Below, in pieces: positions 8,036 to 16,200 of a stretch of 64,000 nt of DNA. The notes under the pieces were generated by a model. The model ran no database searches. It saw nothing but the letters and a program-made list of their open reading frames with translations, and was not told the DNA's origin. Source of the DNA: Anaerotruncus colihominis (lineage in GTDB: Bacteria; Bacillota; Clostridia; Oscillospirales; Ruminococcaceae). The DNA is taken from positions 119,593 to 183,592 of the forward strand of contig NZ_VIQT01000002.1 of NCBI RefSeq assembly GCF_010206195.1. The letters run 5' to 3'. A program made the position numbers and the translations under genes. Position 1 is the stretch's first letter; every line of letters begins with the position of its first letter.

Positions 8036-10018
8036 TTATGGTCTGAGATAATCGAGAAAATCAAAAAACTCAACTGGGTTGCGTACATTATCGCCAACAT
8101 GCAGTTGGAAGTGAAGGTGCGGTCCTGTGGAAAGCCCAGTTGAACCAACATATCCAACCGTATCTCCGGCATTGATTCTCTCCCCCGCTCGATAGGAGCC
8201 AAAGGCGGCCATGTGCGCATACATGGTTGAAACTGGTTGGCCATTTTGTTCGCCATGATAGACCACAATATAATTTCCAAAACCATTCGGCATTTGAGCG
8301 ATGAACAACACTACACCATCTGCAGCAGCAAGGATTTCTGTTCCCGTAGGGGCTGCAAAGTCAATTCCTGTATGCCAGGAATCGGCTGCAAAATCTCGTG
8401 GGCCATACGCGCTAGACAGATTGGGCTGGCTATATCCCTTTAGGGGGAATATGTGAGTATCATCAGAATCATAAGCCATGCCCTCTATTTTCTCTGACAG
8501 GCTGGCAAGAGCGTTATTGATGTTTACGCCAACCGAACCGCCCTGGACAGCATCTGTGTGATAACCACCTTCCACGAACCAGCCAAAATAAGTGTCGCTG
8601 GCCGAGCCGAAAAGCTCCGCAAGGTAATTTGCGACTTCGGCGGCACGGTCAATTTGGTCCTGGTCAAGATTCAGTTTGTTTGCGTAAAAACCAACTCCCT
8701 TGTCCTTGAGGTCGTATGTATAGGTTATTTCAATATGAACCGTCACAAACACCTCGTAGTCATCCTCTCCAATGGGGATAGTTTCGACGGTTGTTGTGTA
8801 TCCACCATAACTAATGCTGTATAGGTCGTATTGGATAAAGTCGTTCCAGATACCTTCCCACTTTCGTCCTACCCAGTCAGTAAATTGGCTGTAATGGCCG
8901 CCAGTTATAAGGTCTGCGATTCCATCAAACAGGGAAGTGAACCAATTCTTTTTCTGCATGTCGATGATGCTGAGTACCAGGTTGATGTTGGAAGACGCCG
9001 CTTTAAGGTAGGTTTCATAGCTATGTAAAAACTCCACATCATGGCTGAAATCATAACCATCATATTCTCTCATAAGGTTGCGGACGGTTTCCTGATCCTC
9101 TGCATTCATGGAAACATGCGGATACGCAGCAGGGGAACCAAACAGAAGGCTGGTATCGCCTCTATTTGCTGCTGTTCCTGCAATCTGAAACAGTTCCCAG
9201 GCGTTACCTCTGGCCTTGTTCATAGCACTGGTGATGTCCTTTCCATATTCCTGTTCAATGTGGGTATAGTAGGTATTGTAAGAATCCTCTAACAGTTCAC
9301 GGTCACTGACTGCCCTGCTGTTGTCATACAGAAAGGATGGCTGCATCATAAACGCAGTTAAAAACACTGCAATCACAGCCACGGTCATAAATATGAATTT
9401 GAGAATTGGAACTGCCAAGGCGCCTATAAGAGCACCTGCTGCAGTTCCCAAAGGACCAGCAGCAGAACCAGCTGTCCCTCCAATAGCGGCGCCGCTTGCT
9501 GCACCCCCAGCGGCAGCTGTACCCCCAGCAGCCGCGCCTCCTGCGCTTGCACCAGCTTCAGCGGTGCCTGCGCCAGCGGACTCAGCTGCTCCAGCCGTAT
9601 TTTCAGCAGAAGGAAAGGGGGGCCGGACACCAGAAGAATTATTTTTTTCAGAATGTCCATTTATTGAAGATGTTTTCGGTTGTCCCTCTACAGAATCTTC
9701 TGGGCCTGACTTTCCCTTATCGGCTCCAAATTGCCCACTCAAGGGGTCTTTCGCCCTTTCTCCAGGGAACTTCTCTCCCTGATTAGAAGGGGCTTCTGTG
9801 GCTTTTAAAGCGCCATCAGAAGGAACCGCACCACTGAAATTTTCCGGATTACCAGAATCGGTGTTGAGGGGGAGCGTGGACTCTTTGCCTGGTAAACCTC
9901 CACTGCGGCGGGAAGGAAGTCCCTGAACGGCCTGGCCAACCGCATTAGATGCCCTATCAAGGCCGTTTTCCATGTCGTCAGATACGCTCCGCCGCTGATC
10001 GTCCATTGTCATCATCAC
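8036..10018 (-). CDS. Membrane-anchored M23 peptidoglycan hydrolase of the T4SS
   Basis: A 660-aa protein with a long polar cytoplasmic N-terminus (1-140), an Ala/Gly-rich stretch (140-200), one membrane span at about 203-225, a helical extracellular region (230-500) and a C-terminal M23/LytM domain (about 540-655). The zinc and catalytic residues are visible as WHTGIDFAAPTG, then MYAHM and HLHFQ. Such enzymes open the cell wall for the conjugation channel, the role VirB1 plays elsewhere. The start is uncertain between GTG and three ATG codons in the run at about 10004-10018, just after AAAGG. It lies between virB6-like and virB4 genes, with gaps of 51 and 14 bases. Confidence 0.9.
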   Translation of the reverse strand: MMMTMDDQRRSVSDDMENGLDRASNAVGQAVQGLPSRRSGGLPGKESTLPLNTDSGNPENFSGAVPSDGALKATEAPSNQGEKFPGERAKDPLSGQFGADKGKSGPEDSVEGQPKTSSINGHSEKNNSSGVRPPFPSAENTAGAAESAGAGTAEAGASAGGAAAGGTAAAGGAASGAAIGGTAGSAAGPLGTAAGALIGALAVPILKFIFMTVAVIAVFLTAFMMQPSFLYDNSRAVSDRELLEDSYNTYYTHIEQEYGKDITSAMNKARGNAWELFQIAGTAANRGDTSLLFGSPAAYPHVSMNAEDQETVRNLMREYDGYDFSHDVEFLHSYETYLKAASSNINLVLSIIDMQKKNWFTSLFDGIADLITGGHYSQFTDWVGRKWEGIWNDFIQYDLYSISYGGYTTTVETIPIGEDDYEVFVTVHIEITYTYDLKDKGVGFYANKLNLDQDQIDRAAEVANYLAELFGSASDTYFGWFVEGGYHTDAVQGGSVGVNINNALASLSEKIEGMAYDSDDTHIFPLKGYSQPNLSSAYGPRDFAADSWHTGIDFAAPTGTEILAAADGVVLFIAQMPNGFGNYIVVYHGEQNGQPVSTMYAHMAAFGSYRAGERINAGDTVGYVGSTGLSTGPHLHFQLHVGDNVRNPVEFFDFLDYLRP

Positions 10019-10069
10019 CTTTCTAATTTCAAAATAAACAGTAGGAGTTAACCTTGAGCATCCAGAAAT

Positions 10070-12178
10070 CTACTGTTTCATTCCGTTCCCTGCTTGCTGT
10101 CTGGTTCTTGGGACACCGGTTTGTGCATCACTTTGCATCCGCTCCAGTTTTCCTTTATCAATGGTAAGTACAGCGTGGTCAACAGGATTGCTATTGCCAA
10201 TAAACTGCTGAAGACTCTGTGTTGCCTGCTGCATCTGAACAGGATCGCTCTGGTTAACGGAGGCTCCCATTTCTCCATAAGTCTTTGTGTGTCCAAAAGG
10301 TTTGGTATCCAGTTGATTTTCACTGATAGTTTTAGGTACAACATAGAAACCACTTTCACCTGTACCGTCACCAATTCGACCTACAGAGGCTCTGGGGTTA
10401 AATGCGGTTACTCCTGGGGCTCCAGATTCAACAGCCTTTCGCTGAGACTCCACTACATTGTCATGCACCAGTTCAAAAGCGGTCGAGTTGCCATCTGCGT
10501 CGGTGTAAACGCCGGAGGCGATACCACCCTCTACACTATCGTAAGTGACAGAAGAACCATCTCTGAAATTCTGGCCAGAGATGAAGGAAGTGCCATCTTC
10601 CGCCTCAGTAAAGTTGAAGCCTTTGAGGTTATCGTTGCCAAAGGCTGTAACACCGTTCATGGCTGCTGCCGCTTCAGCGCCCTTATAGGATGCAATCGGC
10701 CGGCTTTGCCCCTTCTCGTCTACAAATCGCTCTGCTCCGGTCGCTGCCGCCCGTACAGCATTGGCTGTCATGGTATCCTGGTAGATCATGCCCATCGCCT
10801 TACCGCTGCCATGGTTTTTATCGGCCATTTCACTTTGCCTTCCAGCGGAGGCCATAACACCGCCATCGGTGTAGTCCATCTTTGCGGCGACACCTCGAAT
10901 ACCATTGGTTCCACCGATGCCGTTTTCAGCATGGGGATTGCTTTTGTGGGTCAGCGCGTCATTGATTTCCTTCTGGCCATTCAGAACTTGAGCAGAAGGT
11001 GTGCTTTCCTGTCGCAGCAAGTCGCCAGAGCGTAGCGGTGTATCGGCTCCTGCCCGTCGGCCAGGCTCACCAGGATTAACCTTAGAACCATCATTGCGCC
11101 GGTTTGTTGCCTCTCCTGCAACTGAGGATACCCCTGTAGCTGTATGGGCTGCCCCACCAGTCACACCGGATGCAAAACTGGATACAGCTGCTTTCATTCC
11201 TGCTGCTGTTCCCATTCCGCCGGCTGCCGCACCAGCTGCCGCCGCACCTCTGATGGCACCTCCGACCGATTGCAGCGAGCGAGCGCTTGATACCATACGA
11301 CTAAGGCCGCCCATTGCGCCCTGCATGAGGTTTGCCCCTGTGTGGGCCGTGTTCAACCCAAGGATACGAATTAAGGTATCCGCTCTGGATGCAAAGTCCA
11401 GAAATGCAAAACCGAAGAATAGCATGGTTAATGTTGGGATGAATACTCCATCAGCTTGTATACCAGCGATATTTTGTGTGAACACCTGACAGTAGCTAAG
11501 GAACATTTTTGCGCTCCATGTGTTGATTAAGATTAGCAAAGAATGTCCCCAAAATGCGCGCATCCAAGTGCCTGCAATATTGCTCGTAGATTTAAAGGCC
11601 GCCGTTGAAAGGAAAGCTGGTCCTATAAGACAGATAAAACAATAAACAATGTACCGTTCTACCATCTCTATCAGCAATTTAATAAATTTCCATCCGAGGA
11701 TGATCACGCAGATGATATATACAACCAGCAATAGCCCTGACATCCCCGTTAAGCTGGAAATCAGGCCGCTCAGCATATTGGAGGCAAATCCCTCCATGTC
11801 AAAGCCGCTGCCCAAAGACTGGTTGTTCATGTCCTCCTGCACGATTCGGAAAAATCCTGTAAAGATGTCCAGAATATCAGCCAGATTTACTACTGCAATC
11901 CAAGTAAATACCACCTTGCCAACTACATGTAGAGGGTTTTCATATTCAACACCGAAAGGTGCAGCAATTCCTTTTACAAACTGCCAAGCAAGCCCTGCCA
12001 TTAGAATAAAAAGTCCGCAAGCAGTAAAGGTATCCATGGCATTTCTTGCAAATGGAAAAACTGCAAGGAAGGTGGACATATCATAGCCAATAGATTCCAG
12101 CATTCCAGAAACGGCGGCGTCAATCAAATTGATAGCAAAGCCAAGAACAAAACTGACAATGCCCATCATAATTCCCAT
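10070..12178 (-). CDS. VirB6/TrbL-like channel protein
   Basis: A 702-aa inner-membrane protein. Residues 1-290 contain about six to eight hydrophobic segments (for example FVLGFAINLIDAAVSGML, ACGLFILMAGLAWQF, LLLVVYIICVIILGW, YCFICLIGPAFLSTAAF), the pattern of the VirB6/TrbL family. Next come a Gly/Ala-rich segment (about 300-345) and a long polar C-terminal tail of roughly 350 residues that should be soluble. It would form part of the translocation pore together with VirB4 and the M23 enzyme, which are encoded just downstream. The start ATG follows AAGGAGGAG. The long polar tail is larger than in plasmid VirB6 proteins and has no motif I recognise. Confidence 0.85.
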   Translation of the reverse strand: MGIMMGIVSFVLGFAINLIDAAVSGMLESIGYDMSTFLAVFPFARNAMDTFTACGLFILMAGLAWQFVKGIAAPFGVEYENPLHVVGKVVFTWIAVVNLADILDIFTGFFRIVQEDMNNQSLGSGFDMEGFASNMLSGLISSLTGMSGLLLVVYIICVIILGWKFIKLLIEMVERYIVYCFICLIGPAFLSTAAFKSTSNIAGTWMRAFWGHSLLILINTWSAKMFLSYCQVFTQNIAGIQADGVFIPTLTMLFFGFAFLDFASRADTLIRILGLNTAHTGANLMQGAMGGLSRMVSSARSLQSVGGAIRGAAAAGAAAGGMGTAAGMKAAVSSFASGVTGGAAHTATGVSSVAGEATNRRNDGSKVNPGEPGRRAGADTPLRSGDLLRQESTPSAQVLNGQKEINDALTHKSNPHAENGIGGTNGIRGVAAKMDYTDGGVMASAGRQSEMADKNHGSGKAMGMIYQDTMTANAVRAAATGAERFVDEKGQSRPIASYKGAEAAAAMNGVTAFGNDNLKGFNFTEAEDGTSFISGQNFRDGSSVTYDSVEGGIASGVYTDADGNSTAFELVHDNVVESQRKAVESGAPGVTAFNPRASVGRIGDGTGESGFYVVPKTISENQLDTKPFGHTKTYGEMGASVNQSDPVQMQQATQSLQQFIGNSNPVDHAVLTIDKGKLERMQSDAQTGVPRTRQQAGNGMKQ

Positions 12179-12205
12179 AAAACCTATCTCCTCCTTTCTC
12201 CAGAA

Positions 12206-12240
12206 TTAGGGGAGGGTTGCATTTTTAACACCCCCTCCCT
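12206..12240 (-). other. GC-rich hairpin in the gap before the virB6-like gene
   Basis: GGGAGGG and CCCTCCC arms flank a 15-base AT-rich loop in the 81-base gap between the 96-aa gene and the virB6-like gene. There is no U-tract on the minus strand, so it is more likely an mRNA-processing or stability element than a terminator. Confidence 0.4.
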
Positions 12241-12259
12241 ATTCGGTGATTTTATAATG

Positions 12260-12550
12260 TTAAATTTTACCGCTGTGTCCCTTCTTGTGAGAGCTTGTGT
12301 AATCGGAACCAAGAGTATAAGAACCCAAAAACTCAGCACGAATACTGGGAATCAGAAAGATGGTGCCAAGCACAGCAAACAGGCAGCACTTCATGCCAAA
12401 GTGTAGCGGTGTGCGGCCGAGGAACGCGGCGATCACCCCTTCTTTCGGGAGAATATCCCCTAATCCTGCGGAAAAAGCGACAGCACCAATAACGGTTGCC
12501 GCTACAGCGATAACAGCCACTGTCAGAATTGTCTTTTTCATATTTTTCAT
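12260..12550 (-). CDS. Small two-span membrane protein of the transfer operon
   Basis: A 96-aa protein with hydrophobic segments at about residues 8-30 (TVAVIAVAATVIGAVAFSAGL) and 53-68 (KCCLFAVLGTIFLIPSI), ending in a polar His/Lys-rich tail. It starts at ATG after AAAGGAG and lies between the pilin-like gene and the virB6-like gene. Size and position suggest a small T4SS membrane subunit, but I do not recognise the family. Confidence 0.65.
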   Translation of the reverse strand: MKNMKKTILTVAVIAVAATVIGAVAFSAGLGDILPKEGVIAAFLGRTPLHFGMKCCLFAVLGTIFLIPSIRAEFLGSYTLGSDYTSSHKKGHSGKI

Positions 12551-12574
12551 AAAATAAAACTCCTTTCAAAATTA

Positions 12575-12603
12575 AAAGCACCCTTGGGAGGAAGGGTGCC
12601 GCT
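12575..12603 (-). terminator. Hairpin between pilin-like and 96-aa genes (probably leaky)
   Basis: Stem GCACCCTT (12579-12586) pairs with AAGGGTGC (12592-12599), and TTTTAAT follows on the minus strand. Since downstream genes need to be made from the same strand, partial termination would give more pilin mRNA than channel mRNA. Confidence 0.65.
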
Positions 12604-12623
12604 TTTACCGTAATGTGTATATT

Positions 12624-13064
12624 TTATTCTCCTCCAGTAGTGCTACCGGTTCCAAACACTTCCATGATTGTAGCCAGAATGACGGGAAGAAGCTGGAAGA
12701 AGATGAAAGCAAGGATAACTGCTTTAAGGGCATTCACCATCATCGCAGTTTCTTTTGCGCCGAATGAAGCAGCAAACATAAGGCCAAGGAGACAAACGAC
12801 AAGAGCAAAGGTAGCCACTGTCAGTACAAGGTCCTGAGCATCATTAAGCAAGGTCGTGAAGGCACTACTGAGACGGGTGAAGAGCGGTGTGGCCGCAAAC
12901 ACCACACTCATGTTCATAACTGTGGCAACCAAAGCAGCTGTTCCCGTAATACCAACGGCGGTTTTGCCGGAAACAGGCTGAATTGCAGCGTCTATCAGAA
13001 TATTCATATCCCTGCGAGCATCCGCAAGATACTGCTTCACATGAGCAGCAGAAAAAGTCTTCAT
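12624..13064 (-). CDS. VirB2/TrbC-like pilin candidate
   Basis: A 146-aa protein with a short basic N-terminus, then three hydrophobic stretches: about residues 38-62 (GITGTAALVATVMNMSVVFAAT, with an A-x-A that could be a leader-peptidase site), 78-103 and 112-138. A small, multi-span protein placed first in the T4SS block, before a leaky terminator, fits a VirB2-like subunit of the mating channel. Sequence alone does not prove this. The start ATG follows AAAAGGAGG with good spacing. The upstream leader holds two overlapping hairpins. Confidence 0.6.
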   Translation of the reverse strand: MKTFSAAHVKQYLADARRDMNILIDAAIQPVSGKTAVGITGTAALVATVMNMSVVFAATPLFTRLSSAFTTLLNDAQDLVLTVATFALVVCLLGLMFAASFGAKETAMMVNALKAVILAFIFFQLLPVILATIMEVFGTGSTTGGE

Positions 13065-13143
13065 GTATTTTCCTCCTTTTAAGTTAGATCGTAAAATGCA
13101 GTGAGGGTGCGTCTTCGGCGTCCTCCCATACGGAAGATCACAT

Positions 13144-13201
13144 CCCTATGCAGAGCCACATCATAGAAGATGGCTCTGCATAGGGACACGATTGTGTCCC
13201 T
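13144..13201 (-). promoter_or_regulatory. Two mutually overlapping hairpins upstream of the pilin gene
   Basis: A perfect 15-bp inverted repeat (13144-13158 with 13171-13185) and an 8-bp one (AGGGACAC 13182-13189 with GTGTCCCT 13194-13201) share bases 13182-13185, so the full stems compete. They lie in the untranslated region between the adhesin terminator and the pilin gene, where a switch or an mRNA stabiliser would act. Confidence 0.5.
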
Positions 13202-13203
13202 AA

Positions 13204-13236
13204 AAAAGAAGCCGATAGGAATTTCCCATCGGCTTT
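13204..13236 (-). terminator. Terminator after the adhesin gene
   Basis: AGCCGAT (13210-13216) pairs with ATCGGCT (13228-13234). On the minus strand a T-rich run (TCTTTTTT) follows. It lies just beyond the adhesin stop codon at 13252. Confidence 0.8.
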
Positions 13237-13251
13237 TTGGTTGATATTCGG

Positions 13252-16200
13252 TTAATCTTCGAGATATCTCAGATATTCTGGATACTTTTCAAAGAAGTTG
13301 GGGCCACCGGTTTGTGGCAATTTAGGCCGTCCCGGACCAAATTTATAGCCCTTATAAATTACAGTGATCCAGCTGTCACGAGCATAAACCCATTCTCTGC
13401 CATATCTGCCACCTACATCAGTTTTGTTCACAAAACGATGGCCTTGGGACAGACGGTTGTTGACCTTGACCTTGATAAAGGGGTCCTTCACACTGGTAAA
13501 GCCTTCTTCGACTGTGCCAAATTCTAACTTGAAGTTGGTGACATACTCGTTGGAGGCAAGACCCAAAGCGGAGGGTGTCATATCAATGGTGTATTCAACC
13601 TTAGTAGACAGGTTCCGCTCGATTCGCTTCCAGCCATGAAGGTTTGTCTTGATCCAAACATCATAAGTCCCGCGCTCATTCCATGTTCCTGTGTTGAGGG
13701 ACAGGATACGAACAGCATCTGTCGGCAGTTCATCATGCCAATAAAACTCGTCCAGCTTGCAGTTCGACTGGTTGGTGATGTTCGAGAAGGTATAACGGAA
13801 TGTTTCACCAGACATGGTTTCCGCAACGCCACGCTTTTCCACGCTTACATCCGGCTCAATAGGAGTGTTCTCTACCTTCAGGCGGATCATATCCCCATGA
13901 ACCTTGATTTCAGCGTAGATGGGCTTACCATCTGTAAAATAATACTTCGGCGCTTCTACCTCCTTGATGACATATCTGCCCAAAGGCAGGTCATCCGAGG
14001 TTGCGATACCACGATGGTCTGTTTCAATTTTATCAACGAGGTTAAGATTTTCGTCATAAATCTCGAATATAGCATCTTCCAGTCCATCTCCGGCCTTATC
14101 ACCAGTGACGCTGTTCTTGCCGCTGCTGACCTTGATGATTTGAATGTTGCCAACCTGAAGCTGGTTCTTCACTACGATCTCGGTAGTTTCACCAGCCTTG
14201 ACCTTGATGGTGCGGATGGTATCATCGAGGACATAGCCTTCCGGCGCCTTGACCTCCTTCAGTTTATAAGTCCCGCTCTGGAGACTGCTGCCGAAAACAA
14301 TCAGCCCATCCTGGTTTGTTGTATACTCACCAAGCAGGTTGTTTCTGCTGTCATACAAATTGAAGGTTGCATTATACAGCGGTTTATTGGTATCTGCGTC
14401 AACCTTGAGGATTCGCAAAGAGCCGAGGGAAGTGTTTTTCCACTCGACAGTGGTTGTTTTACCGCCAACAAGTTCTACCTGTCGCACCGTATTGTCCAGA
14501 ACATACCCGGTAGGAGCTTTCTGCTCCTGGATATAAATGGTTCCGCTGGGCAGACCGTTAATGTAGATTTCACCCAAAGCGGAGGTGGTATAGGTGCCGA
14601 TTTCAAGCCTGTTTTTGTCGAAGAGTTTGAAAACGGCGCCCTCCAGCGGTTTGCGAGTTTCGGAATCAATCTTTAACAGCCGCAAATCGCTATAGGGTGT
14701 GTTAAACACTTCAACTGTGTTCAGCTTGCCGCCTTCAACCTCGACATTGACCGGCGTGGAATCCAGGATGTAGCCAGGGGCGGCCTGGGTTTCAGTGATG
14801 ATATAATGGCCGGGGGTCAAGTCTGGGATGAAGAATGTGCCGTTTTCGCTGGTGGTATAAGAACCAAGGTCCTTTTTTCCGCCATTTTCGAGCAGGGTCA
14901 CATTAAAACGGGCACCACCAATCGGCAAGCCAGTAATTTCATCCTTTTTGATCAGCTGAAGTCCGGGTTTTGCTGTGTTGTAAAGCTCGATCTGTGTCAG
15001 TTCGCCAGGCTTCAGAGTTACTGTGTGGGGAGTAACATCCAACACATAACCATCAGGGGCACGCAGCTCTGTAATGATTACCACTCCATCTTCTAGTCCA
15101 TCCTCAGCACCAAGGCTGATAAGGCCGTTAATGTCAGTAGTATACTCTCCTATCAGTTCTCCGGACGCTTTGGTGATTTTATAGCGAGCACCAACTAGCG
15201 GACTCTGTGTGCTGGCGTCCAGTTTCAAAATTTGGAGTCCAGGTCGGGCATAGTTGACAAATTCCACCTGTGCCGGCTTTCCGGATTTAATCTCCACATT
15301 TACAGGGGTAGAAGAAAGGATGTAACCATCTGGAGCCTTGATCTCCTCCACCACATACCAGCCGGGTTCAGCGTAAGGAATAATGGCATAGCCAGTCCGC
15401 CCGGATGTTACCTCACCAACCATTGCGCCATTCATGGTAGTAACCTTGAATTTTGCCCCGGCCAGCGGATTGCCTTCACCATCTACCTTCTGGATGTAAA
15501 TAGGCGATTTGGGGGTGTTGGTAAATTCCAATTCATAAGGCTGCCCATATTCGATTGTTACTTCGCGGGTGGCGGTGTCGATATTATAGCCATCCGGTGC
15601 CTGCACCTCGGTAATCAGATAGCGTCCAGGCTTGATGTTCTCCAGATAAATAATGCCATCTGCATCGGTCGTGTAATTGCCAATGAGTTTAATGCCTTCA
15701 TCTGTTTTCTGCTCAATTTTATATCGTGCCCCGGGTAACGAAGTACCTGTCACAATATCAATTTTGTGGATGGTCAAAGAGGGGCAAGCCTCGTTGAAAA
15801 TTTCGACGATGGTAGTCTTCCCCTGTTCGAGCAGTACCTGATGCGGGGTAGGATCAAGCAGATAGCCCTCTGGTGCTTTCGTTTCCGTCAGGGTATACCA
15901 ACCTTCCTTCAGGTCAGTAATCAGAGCAGTACCATCTGCTTTTGTGGTAACATCACGATAGTCTGCGCCATTATTCCAGGAAATACGGAAGGTAGCGCCA
16001 GCCAGAAGAGCGCCAGACTGCTTGTCTTTTTTGACGATCTCAATTCCAGGCTTTTCGAAGTTTTCCACAACGATGGTATGTGTCCGGCACTCTCGAAGTA
16101 CGATTTCCTGCCGATAGCCCGAATTGACATAGCCAGGGGCGGCCTGAGTTTCTTCCACGATATAGGTGGTGTTGATTTCCAGGTTTTCCAGCAGTGCCTT

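Noticed and set aside
10094..11035. A 313-codon plus-strand frame
   Set aside because: Antisense to the polar tail of the virB6-like gene, without start signals.
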